NCBI RefSeq assembly: GCF_030419005.1
Contig: NZ_CP106951.1
Coordinates: forward strand, 496,001-560,000
Source of the DNA: Eleftheria terrae
Lineage (GTDB): Bacteria > Pseudomonadota > Gammaproteobacteria > Burkholderiales > Burkholderiaceae_C
Reading direction: 5' to 3'
Length of the DNA: 64,000 bases
Under the pieces are notes generated by a model, which did no database searches, was not told the DNA's origin, and saw only the letters and a list, made by a program, of their open reading frames with translations. Below, in pieces: positions 24,513 through 34,877 of this stretch. Both the position numbers and the translations under genes were made by a program. Numbering within the stretch: position 1 is the first letter of the stretch; every line of letters starts with the position of its first letter.

Positions 24513-27500
24513 TCAGGCAGGGTCGGAAGAAGAAGTCGGTTCGCGGGCGTCGGCCGGCCCCGCGTCGGTTTCGGGAACCAGCACCGCCACCGGCAGCTCG
24601 GCCAGCAGCTCGCCGAGGCGCAGGCGGCTGCCATCGGCGAGGGCGGCAACCCGCCGCCCGGTGATGGCATCACGCCAGGCGCCGGTGCCGAAGCCGGGTG
24701 GCAGGGGCAGGGTGGTGTCGCGCCAGGTGGCGGGGTCGGCCAGGGCCTGCAGCTGGCCGCCGGTGAGCGTGTGCAGCAAGCGGGTGGCGATGGTCAGGCT
24801 GCGCTGGCCGCGCGCCTCGCGCCCGAAGGCGACGATGTGTTCCGCCGCGGGGCCGTCCGCCTCGATCGGCAGGTAGCGCCCGGTCTCGAACAGCTGCGCC
24901 CTCTGGCGGCGCAACTGCAGCAGGCGCCAGGTCAGCAGCAGCTTCAGGCGGCCGTCGTACAGGCCCTCGCGCAGGCTGGCAAGGGCAGTGCGGGGCAGCT
25001 CGCCGCCTTCACACATCGCCTGCAGCCCCTGCAACTGCTGGCGCAGCGCCTGGAAGTCCACCGGCCGCCGGTTGTCCGGGTCCACCAGGCTGAAGTTCCA
25101 GCCTTCGCAGCCCTGGTAGATGTCCGGCACGCCGGGCGAGGTGAACTTCAGCGCCACCAGGCTCAGGCTGTTGTAGCAGCCGAAGGGGGCGAGCGCCTGG
25201 GCGAAGCCCTGCAGATCCTGCAGGAAGGGGTTCGGCGCGCCCTGGCGCAGCAGCACATCGATGAAGCGTGCCAGGCCCGCCTCGTAGTCGGCATTCGGCT
25301 CCACCCAGCTGGTGTGCTGCTTGGCCTCGCGCACCGCCTTCAGCATGTAGTCCTGCACGCGCTGGCGCAGCGTATCCAGCTGCTGTGCCTCGGGCGGCTC
25401 GACGGGCCAGACGCCGAACAGCGTCTGGTAGAGCAGGTACTCGTCATTGCGGTCGGGCCGCAGCGTGCCGGCGTCCAGCGACGGCAGCTGGCGCTCGGCC
25501 AGCGCGTGCCAGCGTCCCAGCGCGTCCTGCCAGGCCTGCGGTACCTCGCTGAGCACGTCGATGCGGGCCCGCAGGTCTTCCGAACGCTTGCTGTCGTGGG
25601 TGGAGCTGCCGAGCAGGGTGTGCGGCATGAAGCGCGCCCGCGACTGGTTGGCGACATGGAAGGCCGCCACGGTGGTGCCGAAGTTGCGCGGGTCGCCACC
25701 CACATCGTTGAGCGAAACCAGGCGGTGGTAGCGGTAGAAGGCGGTGTCCTCCATGGCCTTGGCCATCACGGGCGCGGTGAACTGCTGGAAACGCCGCACG
25801 AAGGCCAGCAGGTCCTGCCGGGCCTGCGGGTCGGGCTCCTCGGCCGCGCCGAGCATCAGCGTGCGCAGGTGTTCCAGCACCACCCCGGCGGATTCGCTGC
25901 TGCGCCGCTTGGCCGCTGCAGTGGCCCAGTCGAGGTGGGCCCGGTCGATCTCGTCGGCGCCGTGCTCGCCGATGTAGGTGCGGTACACCGGGAAGCAGGC
26001 GGCCAGCTCGGCGAGGGCGGCTTTCAGTGCGTTGCGGGTGAAGTCGCGTGCATGGCGGTCGCGCTGGCAGATGCGGTAGGCCGCAGCGGTCAGCATCTGA
26101 AGATCGGCGGCCAGCGCGCTGTTGATGATGATGTGCTTGGCCTCGTGCAGCAGTTCATCGAAGTCCAGCGACGTGCCGATGAAGCCGGCATAGATGCGGT
26201 CGAACTCGGGCGCCTGGCGCCCATCCACGAACAGCCCGTTCACCTGGTTGGCAAAGCGGTAGCCGGTGTCGCCGTGCACCGGCCAGCTCGACGGCCAGCG
26301 CTCGTGCTCGGCCAGGATCTTTTCGATCACCAGGTACAGCGCACGCGGGGCCTCGTCCTTGCCGGCCGGGCCACTGCGCTGCAGGGCCGCGTATTGCGAC
26401 TGCAGCCGCTGGAAATAGCCGCAGGGATCGGCCAGGCCGTCGGGGTGGTCGATGCGCAGCCCGGCAATGCGGCCTTCGGCCAGCCAGCGCAGCAGGGTGC
26501 GGTGGCTGGCGTCGAACACCGGTTCGCGCTCCATGCGCAAGGCGGCCAGCGTGCTGATGTCGAAGAAGCGCCGGTAGTTGACTTCGTCGCCCGCCACCCG
26601 CCAGTAGGCGAGCCGGTAGGCCTGCCGGCGGATCAGGCCGTCCAGCCCGTCGAAGCTGGACGCCTCGCCGGGGCGGCCGTTGAGGGCCTGCACGCTGGCT
26701 GCCACCCAGTGGGCCAGCCAGGGCAGCTCGCGGCAGCGCTCGGCCAGCTGCTGCTTGTACAGTGCCTGGTCGCGCTGGCGCGTGGCCCGGGCGGCCGGCC
26801 CGGCCTCGTTGCGGTCCGGCAGCCGTGCGAAGGCGTCCAGCAGCGACTCGACCGCGTGCAAGGCTTCGGCCTGGGCGTCATCCTGCGGCAGCGGCGCAGG
26901 CGTGCTGCGCACGATGCGGGCGTAGTCACGCGGATCGATCGGGAAGCGGTGGTCGTAGTAGCCGAGCCGGAATTCACCGCGCTCGCCGTCGAAGGACAAG
27001 GCCAGCTGACCGGCCTCCAGCACCTCGCCATACGGCGCGCCGAGCACCGGCAGCAGCACCCGGCCGGCCAGCTCGGGCGAGGGCGGGTGCCAGTCGATGT
27101 CGAAGGTCTCGGCATGCTCGGAAGCCGGGCCGTGCTCCAGCACGTCGAGCCACCAGGCGTTGTCGGCCTGCAGCACGCCCATGTGGTTGGGCACGATGTC
27201 CAGCAGCTGGTGCATGCCGCGCTTGGCCAGGGTCAGGCACAGCCGCTCGAAATCCTGCTCGGTGCCGATCTCGGGGTTGAGCGCGTTGTGGTCGACGATG
27301 TCGTAGCCGTGCGTGCTGCCCGAGCGCGCCTTCAGGTAGGAGGAGCTGTAGAGGTGGCTCACCCCCAGTGCGTCGAGGTAGTCCACCACCCCGGTGGCCT
27401 GGCTGAAGGTGAAGTCGCCATGCAGCTGCAGCCGGTAGGTCGCACGTGGCACCAGCGCGCTATCCAGCGCGGGCAGGGCCAGCGCGGTGGACGGGCGCGC

Positions 27501-29636
27501 CGCATGGGCGCGCGAGCGGGCCAGCGCGCCGGCCACTGCCAGCAGCCGCCAATCGTGGGCCAGGGCATCCAGATCCAGCTCCAGCTTGCGGCGCCAGTTG
27601 GGCCACCGGTCTTCGGTGGTGCCCGGCAGGTTCACCTGCTCCAGCTGCAGGAGCACGTCTTCCAGCTGCACGCCCACCAGCTGGGATGCCGTGCGGCCCA
27701 GCAGCTCGTGCAGCGCGGTGCCCAGCTCCGGGGTGAGCTCCAGCGGCGCTGGCCGGGCGGCCTCGCCAGCCGGCTGCAGGCCTTCGGCTTCGAGCGCCAG
27801 CAGCAGCCGGGCCCGGTCGGCGGCCCGCTCCACGCTGTGCTTGCGGAAGGCCTGCTCGGCCGGGTAGAGGCCCAGCTTGCGTCGCAGCGCGATGTCCTCG
27901 CCGCGCCAGAAACCGCGCAGGGTGGGCAGGTCGTGCGTGCCCGCCACTGCCAGCGAGTGCGGCTTCCAGTCACCCGGGGCGCGGAAGCCGCCTTCCTCGT
28001 CATGCTCGAAGTAGAGGGGGCAGTAGGAGAGCAGGCCGTATTGCTGCATCGCTTGCTGCACTTCGGGCGGCACCGTGCCCAGGTCCTCGCCGATGACCAG
28101 GCAGCGCTGTCGCACGCTTTCCAGCGCCACGATGGCCATCATCTCGTCGATGCGATAGTGCATGTAGGCGCCGCCCCCGCCGCCCGGCGCGATCCAGAAC
28201 AGCCGCCGCAGGGCCATCACATGGTCGAGCCGCAGCGCGCCGGCTGCCCGCATGTTGGCCCGCAGCGTGCGCACGAAGGCCTCGTAGCCCGATTCGCGCA
28301 GCGCATCGGGCCGTGGCGGTGGCAGGCCCCAGTCCTGCCCGCCGGGATTCAGCTCGTCGGGCGGCGCGCCCACGTGCACGCCGCGGGCGTACAGGGCGGG
28401 GCTGGCCCAGGTTTCGGTGCCCCCTTCGTTGGAGCCCACCGCGAGGTCGCGGTACAGCCCAATGGACATGCCGAGCGCTTCGCCTCGCGCCGCCACCGCC
28501 TGCAGCTGCTCGTCGGCCAGCCATTGCAGGTACTCGTAGAACTCGATCCGCTCCAGCTGCTCGGCCTCGAAACGGGAGACCGCGGCGCTGCCACGCTCGC
28601 GCCACTCCTCGGGCCAGGCGGGCCAGCCCCAGATGGAGGCGTCCTGCCGGTGGAAATGCGCCTGGATGGCCTCGAACAGGGCCTGGTGGCGCAGCACCTC
28701 GCCCTGTTCGCGGCGGAAAGCATCGAAGGCCTGCGCCCGTACGCTGTCCCGGCCCAGATGCTGACGGCGAAACTCGGCGTACAGCAGCTCCAGCACTTCG
28801 AGCTTGGCCGCCGTCACACCTGCGTGGTCCACCAGGGTGCTCTCGCGCAAGGCCTGCAGCCGCTGCTGGAAATGCGCGGCCTGCACATGGCGCTGGGCCG
28901 CCTCGCAGCTGGCGAATTCGGGCACCGCCTCGACGTCCAGGTACAGCACGTTCAGCAGGCAGCGGTTCGACGGACTGTAGGGGCTCGCCTGGCCTGGTGC
29001 ATGCAGGAACAGCGCATGCAGCGGGTTCACGCCGACGAAGGAGCCACCGAGCGCGGCGGCAATCTCCATCATGCGCTGCAGGTCCGAGAAATCACCGATG
29101 CCCCAGTTGCGGGCCGAGCGCAGCGAATACAGCTGCACGCACAGGCCCCACAGCCGCTGGCCGGCCTCGAAGGCCGGCGGCCGCCAGCACTGCGGCGGGC
29201 TGACGATCAGCGTGGTGCCGGCCACGTCGCGGCCGCTGTCCTGCAGCCGCAGGCGGTGGTAGCCCAGCGGCAGTTCGTCCGGCAGCGTCAGGCGGCCATC
29301 AGCGTCGAGGCGGCCCTCACGGCTCTGGCCGTCCTCGAGGTCCAGCCGCCATTGCAGTGCCTGGTGGCCGGCCGGGATGTCGAGCGGGGCCCGCTCGCGC
29401 TGGGGAACCACCCATACGGGCGGCAACCCGGCCTCTGCGTCTTCAGCTTGGCGGCGCTGTACGTCGGCCTCCGCCGCGGCTTCGCTATCCGCTGTCACTC
29501 CCAAGGCGCGCAGCAGCGCCCGCAGCGTATCTGGAGGGACTTGCTGCTCGCGCCCCCAGCAGTCGATGTAGCGGGTGGCCAGGCCAACCTGATCGCACAG
29601 ACGATGCAGGGCCGAATGTGCACACATATCCATCAT
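24513..29636 (-). CDS. MalQ-TreY fusion: 4-alpha-glucanotransferase / maltooligosyl trehalose synthase
   Basis: 1707 aa, two enzymes in one chain. Residues about 1-730 are MalQ/amylomaltase (GH77): RNWGIGDFSDLQRMM, GALRLDHVMALRRLFWI (nucleophile Asp), VIGEDLGTVP (acid Glu), AGTHDLPTLRGFW. Residues about 745-1707 are TreY (GH13), which turns the reducing end of a maltodextrin into trehalose: YRLQLHGDFTF, DIVPNHMGVL, GLRIDHPDGLADPCGYF, LYLVIEKILAEHE, STHDSKRSEDLRAR. I set the start at ATG 29636, which overlaps the treZ stop (ATGA); an upstream in-frame start would put 40 bp inside treZ. MalQ makes longer glucans that TreY can use, so fusion is metabolically sensible. Confidence 0.93.
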   Translation of the reverse strand: MMDMCAHSALHRLCDQVGLATRYIDCWGREQQVPPDTLRALLRALGVTADSEAAAEADVQRRQAEDAEAGLPPVWVVPQRERAPLDIPAGHQALQWRLDLEDGQSREGRLDADGRLTLPDELPLGYHRLRLQDSGRDVAGTTLIVSPPQCWRPPAFEAGQRLWGLCVQLYSLRSARNWGIGDFSDLQRMMEIAAALGGSFVGVNPLHALFLHAPGQASPYSPSNRCLLNVLYLDVEAVPEFASCEAAQRHVQAAHFQQRLQALRESTLVDHAGVTAAKLEVLELLYAEFRRQHLGRDSVRAQAFDAFRREQGEVLRHQALFEAIQAHFHRQDASIWGWPAWPEEWRERGSAAVSRFEAEQLERIEFYEYLQWLADEQLQAVAARGEALGMSIGLYRDLAVGSNEGGTETWASPALYARGVHVGAPPDELNPGGQDWGLPPPRPDALRESGYEAFVRTLRANMRAAGALRLDHVMALRRLFWIAPGGGGGAYMHYRIDEMMAIVALESVRQRCLVIGEDLGTVPPEVQQAMQQYGLLSYCPLYFEHDEEGGFRAPGDWKPHSLAVAGTHDLPTLRGFWRGEDIALRRKLGLYPAEQAFRKHSVERAADRARLLLALEAEGLQPAGEAARPAPLELTPELGTALHELLGRTASQLVGVQLEDVLLQLEQVNLPGTTEDRWPNWRRKLELDLDALAHDWRLLAVAGALARSRAHAARPSTALALPALDSALVPRATYRLQLHGDFTFSQATGVVDYLDALGVSHLYSSSYLKARSGSTHGYDIVDHNALNPEIGTEQDFERLCLTLAKRGMHQLLDIVPNHMGVLQADNAWWLDVLEHGPASEHAETFDIDWHPPSPELAGRVLLPVLGAPYGEVLEAGQLALSFDGERGEFRLGYYDHRFPIDPRDYARIVRSTPAPLPQDDAQAEALHAVESLLDAFARLPDRNEAGPAARATRQRDQALYKQQLAERCRELPWLAHWVAASVQALNGRPGEASSFDGLDGLIRRQAYRLAYWRVAGDEVNYRRFFDISTLAALRMEREPVFDASHRTLLRWLAEGRIAGLRIDHPDGLADPCGYFQRLQSQYAALQRSGPAGKDEAPRALYLVIEKILAEHERWPSSWPVHGDTGYRFANQVNGLFVDGRQAPEFDRIYAGFIGTSLDFDELLHEAKHIIINSALAADLQMLTAAAYRICQRDRHARDFTRNALKAALAELAACFPVYRTYIGEHGADEIDRAHLDWATAAAKRRSSESAGVVLEHLRTLMLGAAEEPDPQARQDLLAFVRRFQQFTAPVMAKAMEDTAFYRYHRLVSLNDVGGDPRNFGTTVAAFHVANQSRARFMPHTLLGSSTHDSKRSEDLRARIDVLSEVPQAWQDALGRWHALAERQLPSLDAGTLRPDRNDEYLLYQTLFGVWPVEPPEAQQLDTLRQRVQDYMLKAVREAKQHTSWVEPNADYEAGLARFIDVLLRQGAPNPFLQDLQGFAQALAPFGCYNSLSLVALKFTSPGVPDIYQGCEGWNFSLVDPDNRRPVDFQALRQQLQGLQAMCEGGELPRTALASLREGLYDGRLKLLLTWRLLQLRRQRAQLFETGRYLPIEADGPAAEHIVAFGREARGQRSLTIATRLLHTLTGGQLQALADPATWRDTTLPLPPGFGTGAWRDAITGRRVAALADGSRLRLGELLAELPVAVLVPETDAGPADAREPTSSSDPA

Positions 29637-31465
29637 TTCGCCTCGTGTCCCCAATACCAGCGCCCGCCCCACGGGCCGAGCGCATCCGCCACCACGTCGC
29701 CGAGGCTGAAGAGCAGCGTGGCGTCTTCCAGGCCTTGCGGCTGCGAGGGACTGTCGAGCTGGCAGCTGCGATGCTGCGGGTTAATGAGCATCTCCAGCGC
29801 ATGGCCGCCCTCGAAACGCCAGCGCACCCGCAGGGCGCCGTCGCCGGCCGGCTCGGCGCTGTGCGCGCCGGTAAGCAGCCGCCGCAGGTGCGGCGTCAGC
29901 GCGCGGGCGCGCAGCGCCAGCAGCTGGCCGTAGAGATGGCGCCACTCACGATGGGCCACCGCCTGGGCACTGACCCAGTCGAGCTTGCTGCGCTCGAAGG
30001 TGGCCGGGTCGCAGGGGTCGGGCAGCTCGTTGCGCGCAGCTGCCTCGGCATAGCGCGGGAAGTGCGAGAACTCGTTGCGCCGGCCCTCGCGCACCGCCTC
30101 GCGCAGGTCGCCACTCCAGTCGGCGAAGTAGAGGAAGGGCGTTTGCGCACCGAATTCCTCGCCCATGAACAGCAGCGGCGGCGACGGATTCAGCAGGCAC
30201 ACCGCGGTGGCCAGCCGCAGCGAGGTGGCATCGGCGAGCTGCGCCAAGCGCTCGCCGAAGGCACGGTTGCCAATCTGGTCATGGTTCTGCAGGAAGTTCA
30301 CCGTGCAGCCGAGCGGCACCGTGCCTTCGGCCGCTTGTCGCGGCGCGGCATGCTCGCTGTTGTGCGGGCCGCCCTGGCGGGCGAAACCGTGCACCAGCAC
30401 CCGGGCCAGCTGCTCCAGCGGCCGGTCGTATTCGGCGTAGTAGCCGTCGTGCTCGTCCGTCAACAGCACATGCAGGGTGTGGTGGAAGTCGCCGTTCCAT
30501 TGGCCGTCGAAGCGGCCGGGCGTGGCCGGCGGCGCGAGCCGGCGGGCATCGTTGCTGTCGTTCTCCAGCACCAGGTGCACATGCCGTCCGGGGCAGGCCT
30601 CGCGCACCCGGGCCGACAGGGTCTCGACGATGTCGGGCCGGCTGTTGTCGAGCATCGCGTGCACCGCGTCGAAGCGCAGGCCGTCGAAGCGGTACTCCTG
30701 CAGCCAATACAGCGCGTTGTTGATGAAGAAGTCGCGCACGGTCTCGCAGCCGGGCGCATCGAAATTGACGGCCGGCCCCCAGGCGGTCTTGTGGCTGTCG
30801 GTGAAGAACTGCGGCGCGTAGCGCGGCAGGTAGTTGCCGTCCGGCCCGAAGTGGTTGTAGACCACGTCCAGCAGCACCATCATGTTGAGCCGGTGGGCGG
30901 CCTGGATGAAGCGCTTGAGGTCTTGCGGCGTGCCGTAGGCCGCATGTGGCGCGAAGGGCAGCACGCCGTCATAACCCCAGCCAAAGCGCCCGGGGAAGTC
31001 CGCCAGCGGCATCAGCTGCACCGCCGTGATGCCCAGCTGCGCCAGCGCCGGCAACTGTGCCTCCGCCGCCGCGTAGGTGCCGGCCGGCGTGAAGCAGCCG
31101 ACATGCAGCTCATAGATCACCGCTTCATGCCAGGGCCGGCCGCACCAGGCACTGTCCCAGTCGAACTTCAGCGGGTCGACCAGCTGGCTCGGGCCGTGCG
31201 GGCCCTCGGGGTTGAAGCGCGAGGCCGGGTCCGGTACGCGCAGTTCATCGTCGATGAACCACTGGTAGAGGTCGCCGGCCGCGGCTTCGGGCACGACCAG
31301 CCGGTACCAGCCGTCGGCGCCGGCATGCGCCTCGAACTGCTGCTCCTGCTGCTGGTGCTTGAGCACCAGCCGGGCCGTGCGCGCTGCGGGCGCCCAGAGG
31401 CGGAACTGCGCTCCGCCTTCGGGACGCAGCCGAGCGCCGAAGGGCATCTCGTGTACGTATTGCAT
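29633..31465 (-). CDS. treZ: Maltooligosyl trehalose trehalohydrolase
   Basis: 610-aa GH13 enzyme that releases trehalose from the product of TreY. Start ATG 31465 preceded by CAGGAG at good spacing; a TTG at 31483 overlapping the glgX stop is a weaker choice. An N-terminal CBM48-like domain (FRLWAPAARTARLVL) precedes the barrel: VIYELHVGCFTPAGTYAAAE, RFDGLRFDAVHAM (nucleophile Asp), HLVLENDSNDAR (acid/base Glu), NFLQNHDQIGNRAFGERL. The HVGCFTPAGTY signature separates TreZ from GlgB. Middle of the operon, coupled to malQ::treY. Confidence 0.94.
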   Translation of the reverse strand: MQYVHEMPFGARLRPEGGAQFRLWAPAARTARLVLKHQQQEQQFEAHAGADGWYRLVVPEAAAGDLYQWFIDDELRVPDPASRFNPEGPHGPSQLVDPLKFDWDSAWCGRPWHEAVIYELHVGCFTPAGTYAAAEAQLPALAQLGITAVQLMPLADFPGRFGWGYDGVLPFAPHAAYGTPQDLKRFIQAAHRLNMMVLLDVVYNHFGPDGNYLPRYAPQFFTDSHKTAWGPAVNFDAPGCETVRDFFINNALYWLQEYRFDGLRFDAVHAMLDNSRPDIVETLSARVREACPGRHVHLVLENDSNDARRLAPPATPGRFDGQWNGDFHHTLHVLLTDEHDGYYAEYDRPLEQLARVLVHGFARQGGPHNSEHAAPRQAAEGTVPLGCTVNFLQNHDQIGNRAFGERLAQLADATSLRLATAVCLLNPSPPLLFMGEEFGAQTPFLYFADWSGDLREAVREGRRNEFSHFPRYAEAAARNELPDPCDPATFERSKLDWVSAQAVAHREWRHLYGQLLALRARALTPHLRRLLTGAHSAEPAGDGALRVRWRFEGGHALEMLINPQHRSCQLDSPSQPQGLEDATLLFSLGDVVADALGPWGGRWYWGHEAK

Positions 31466-31479
31466 CCAAGGCTCCTGGG

Positions 31480-33603
31480 TCAAATGGAGGGCTGTGTGAG
31501 CACAGCAATCGAGCGGCCCGCCACCACGTACTGGCCTTCGGTGGCAATGCCCTCGAAGGCAGGCAGGCCGACCGGGGTGCGGGTGTCGAAGCGCGGCAGC
31601 CAGGCGGCGCCGTGATGCTCGGGCAGCGCAAAGGCGACCGGGTCGTCCTGCGCATTGAGCAGGATCAGCACCGAGTCGCCGGTGAGCGGCTCGCCGTGTT
31701 CGTCGTGCTGGTCGGTCTTCCAGCCGCAGATGAGAGCGGCCACGGCACCGAGCCCCGGCTGCACCCAGTCGGCTGACGCCATCTCGGTGCCGGCGGGTGT
31801 GAGCCAGGTGATGTCCTTGTGGCCATCCGCATCGGCCTTGCCCGAGAAGAAGGAGCTGCGCCGCAGGGCCGGCTGGGCCTTGCGGAAGGCGACCAGCCGC
31901 TGCACGAAGTCGCAGAGGCGCCGCGAGCGCTCATCCTGCGGCCATGGCAGCCAGCTGATGTCGTTGTCCTGGCAGTAGCCGTTGTTGTTGCCTCGCTGCG
32001 TGCGGCCCATCTCGTCGCCGCCGAGCAGCAGGGGGGTGCCCTGCGAGAGCAGCAGCGTGAGCAGCAGGTTGCGCTTCTGGCGTTCGCGCAGCGCGTTCAC
32101 CAGCTCGTCGTCGGTCTCGCCTTCGGCGCCGCAGTTCCAGCTGCGGTTGTGGTTGTCGCCGTCGCGGTTGTCCTCGCCGTTGGCCAGGTTGTGCTTCTCG
32201 TTGTAGGAGACCAAGTCGTGCAGCGTGAAGCCATCGTGCACCGTGACGAGGTTGATGCTGTCGGTGGGGCAGCGGCGGGCGTGCTGGTAGATGTCGCTGG
32301 AGCCGCACAGGCGCTTGGACAGCTCGGCCAGGTTGCCCTCGCGCGGTCGCCAGAAGTCGCGCACCGTGTCGCGGTAGCGGCCGTTCCATTCCGCCCAGCC
32401 GGGCGGGAAGCCGCCGACCTGGTAGCCGCCTTCGCCCAGGTCCCAGGGCTCGGCGATCAGCTTCACGTGCGACAGCAGCGGGTCCTGTGCAATGGCGGTG
32501 AAGAAGCCGCTGTGCAGGTCGAAGTCGGCCTGGCCGCGGCCGAGGGCCGAGGCGAGGTCGAAGCGGAAGCCGTCCACGTGCATCTCCTGCACCCAGTAGC
32601 GCAGGCTGTCCATGATCATGCGCACCACGACAGGGTGGCGCGTGTTCATCGTGTTGCCGCAGCCGGTGTAGTCGACATAGTGGCGCCGGTCCTTCGGGTC
32701 GAGCCGGTAGTAGGCCGGGTTGTCGATGCCCTTGAACGAGAAGGTGGGGCCGAGCTCGTTGCCTTCGGCGGTGTGGTTGTAGACCACGTCCAGGATCACC
32801 TCGATGCCGGCTGCATGCAGCGCCTTCACCATCTGCTTGAATTCGGTCACCGCCGCCCCGCTGGCGCTGTAGCGCGCCTCGGGCGCGAAGTAGCCGACGG
32901 TGTTGTAGCCCCAGTAGTTGCGCAAGCCGAGCTTCACCAGCCGCTCGTCGTCGAAGAAGGCATGCACCGGCAGCAGCTCGACCGCCGTCACACCGAGCCG
33001 GCGCAGGTGGGCGATGGCCGGCTCGCTGCCCAGCCCGGCATAGCTGCCGCGCAGGGCCGGTGGCACGTCGGGATGCAGCGCGGTGTAGCCCTTGACGTGC
33101 ACCTCGTAGATCAGCGTGTCGGCCCAGGGCGTGCGCAACTGCGTGTCCCCCTCCCAGTCGAAGCTGTCGTCCACCACCTGGCACTTGGGCAGGAAGTCGG
33201 CGTTGTCGCGTGCGTCGGGGAGCTCGGTCGCGGCGCCATCGGCATCGAGCTGGAAGCCGTAGTGCGCCGTTGTCCAGCGCAGCTCGCCAACGATGGCTTT
33301 CGCATATGGGTCCAGCAGCAGCTTGTGCGGATTGCAGCGCAGGCCGTGCTCAGGCGCATAGGGGCCGTGTACGCGCAGGCCGTACAGGTCGCCGGGCCGG
33401 CAGCCGGCCACATAGCCGTACCAGACGTTGTGCCGGTGGTGCTCCAGCTCGATGCGGCGCGCCTCGCGCTGGCCGTCGCGCTCGAAGAGGCACAACTCGA
33501 CCCGCTCGGCGACGCTGGAATGGAAGGCGAAGTTGACGCCCCGGCCGTCCCAGGTGGCTCCGAGCGGGTAGGGGCGGCCGGTTCTCGTGCGGGGTTTTGA
33601 CAT
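31480..33603 (-). CDS. glgX: Glycogen debranching enzyme
   Basis: 707-aa GH13 isoamylase-type enzyme (GlgX/TreX) that removes alpha-1,6 branches. CBM48-like N-terminus (YPLGATWDGRGVNFAFHSS). Catalytic motifs: DVVYNHTAEGN, HVDGFRFDLASALGR (nucleophile Asp), LIAEPWDLGEGGYQVGGFPP (acid Glu), VTVHDGFTLHDLVSYNEKHN (transition-state His-Asp). Length matches the family. It supplies linear maltodextrins to TreY/TreZ encoded downstream in the same operon; its stop is 14 bp before the treZ start. Confidence 0.96.
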   Translation of the reverse strand: MSKPRTRTGRPYPLGATWDGRGVNFAFHSSVAERVELCLFERDGQREARRIELEHHRHNVWYGYVAGCRPGDLYGLRVHGPYAPEHGLRCNPHKLLLDPYAKAIVGELRWTTAHYGFQLDADGAATELPDARDNADFLPKCQVVDDSFDWEGDTQLRTPWADTLIYEVHVKGYTALHPDVPPALRGSYAGLGSEPAIAHLRRLGVTAVELLPVHAFFDDERLVKLGLRNYWGYNTVGYFAPEARYSASGAAVTEFKQMVKALHAAGIEVILDVVYNHTAEGNELGPTFSFKGIDNPAYYRLDPKDRRHYVDYTGCGNTMNTRHPVVVRMIMDSLRYWVQEMHVDGFRFDLASALGRGQADFDLHSGFFTAIAQDPLLSHVKLIAEPWDLGEGGYQVGGFPPGWAEWNGRYRDTVRDFWRPREGNLAELSKRLCGSSDIYQHARRCPTDSINLVTVHDGFTLHDLVSYNEKHNLANGEDNRDGDNHNRSWNCGAEGETDDELVNALRERQKRNLLLTLLLSQGTPLLLGGDEMGRTQRGNNNGYCQDNDISWLPWPQDERSRRLCDFVQRLVAFRKAQPALRRSSFFSGKADADGHKDITWLTPAGTEMASADWVQPGLGAVAALICGWKTDQHDEHGEPLTGDSVLILLNAQDDPVAFALPEHHGAAWLPRFDTRTPVGLPAFEGIATEGQYVVAGRSIAVLTQPSI

Positions 33604-33614
33604 CTAGCCGTGCA

Positions 33615-34877
33615 TCACCCCAGGGCGGTGGCCCGTTCCACGAACGCAGCCGGCGTGCCGGCGCTGCGGCTGAAATAGCAGCGCGGCACCACCACCACCC
33701 CGCCTTCGCTCACCTGGAAGCGCTGGCGGTCCTTCTCCAGGTCATAGCCGATGGTCTCGCCCGGCGGGATGAAGTTGTCCTGGTCGATGATGGCTCGCCG
33801 GATCTTGGCGCCGCGGCTCACCACCGTGCGCTCCATCAGGATGCAGTGCTCCAGCCGGGCGTCCTGTTCCACCCGCACCGAGCGGCGCAGCATGGCATGG
33901 TCGAGGTAGGCGCCGTGGATGATGCTGCCCGAGCCAATCGTGGAATGGTTGATGAAGCCCTGCTCGATCTGTGCGGACTCCGCCTGGTCGGGGCTTGCAT
34001 AGATCGGCCAGGCGCTGTTGGTCATGCGGAACTTCGGCTCGGCGCCCAGGGTGTCGAAGTGAGCATGAAAGTAGGCGTCGATGGTGCCGACGTCGCGCCA
34101 GTAGCCATGCTCTTCGTACGGCTGCGTGCCGGGGATGACGTTGGTGTCGAAGTCGTAGGCCAGCAGCCGGTGCGTCTTCAGCATCCGGGGGAGCAGGTGC
34201 TTGCCGAAGTCGCTCTCGCCGGTCTCATGGGCGCGTTGCAGCTCGCGGCGCAGCACGTCGGCATTGAAGATGTAGTTGCCCATCGAAGCCAGCGCGTGCG
34301 TGCTGCGGCCGGGCATCGGCCGGGCTTTCGGCGGCTTCTCGGTGAAGGCCTGGATGCGGCCGTCGTCGCTGGTCTCGACGATACCGAAGGAGCTCGCCTG
34401 CTCCAGCGGCACCGGCAAGGTGGCCACCGTCACGTCGGCATTGCCGGCCAGGTGGCACTGGATCATCTGGCGCACATCCATCCGGTAGATGTGGTCGGCA
34501 CCGAACACCGCCACCAGGTCGGGCTGCAGCGTGTCCATCAAGTGCAGGTTCTGGTAGACCGCATCCGCGGTGCCCTGGAACCAGCGAGGCCCATTGCGCA
34601 TCTGTGGCGGCACCACCGTGACGAAGTGCTGGGGAATGAAGCGCGTCATGGTCCAGGACTGCCGCACATGCTCGATGAGCGACTGCGACTTGTACTGCAC
34701 CAGCAGGTAGATCGAATAGATCTCCGAGTTGACGAGATTGCTCAGCACGAAGTCGACGATGCGGTGCTTGCCGTTGAAGGGCACCGAGGGCTTGCAGCGC
34801 TCCACCGTGAGGGGGTGCAGCCGGGAGCCTTCGCCTCCCGCCATCACGAAAGCGAGCACGTTCTTTCCAGCGATCAT
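33615..34877 (-). CDS. glgC: Glucose-1-phosphate adenylyltransferase
   Basis: 420 aa; makes ADP-glucose, the committed step of bacterial glycogen synthesis. Start ATG 34877 with CGGAGAA upstream; 27 further in-frame codons precede it but are not conserved-looking. Nucleotide site G14-G-E-G-S-R19-L, then [51 protein letters not shown] and the left-handed beta-helix repeats at the C-terminus. First gene of the operon glgC-glgX-treZ-malQ::treY-glgA; the promoter should be in 34878-35281. No glgB or glgP is present in the window. Confidence 0.96.
   Translation of the reverse strand: MIAGKNVLAFVMAGGEGSRLHPLTVERCKPSVPFNGKHRIVDFVLSNLVNSEIYSIYLLVQYKSQSLIEHVRQSWTMTRFIPQHFVTVVPPQMRNGPRWFQGTADAVYQNLHLMDTLQPDLVAVFGADHIYRMDVRQMIQCHLAGNADVTVATLPVPLEQASSFGIVETSDDGRIQAFTEKPPKARPMPGRSTHALASMGNYIFNADVLRRELQRAHETGESDFGKHLLPRMLKTHRLLAYDFDTNVIPGTQPYEEHGYWRDVGTIDAYFHAHFDTLGAEPKFRMTNSAWPIYASPDQAESAQIEQGFINHSTIGSGSIIHGAYLDHAMLRRSVRVEQDARLEHCILMERTVVSRGAKIRRAIIDQDNFIPPGETIGYDLEKDRQRFQVSEGGVVVVPRCYFSRSAGTPAAFVERATALG

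Noticed and set aside
23715..29933. A 2072-codon open frame on the plus strand opposite glgA, malQ::treY and the end of treZ.
   Set aside because: Gln/His/Arg/Val-rich shadow made by GC3 bias of the real minus-strand genes, whose catalytic motifs are all intact.
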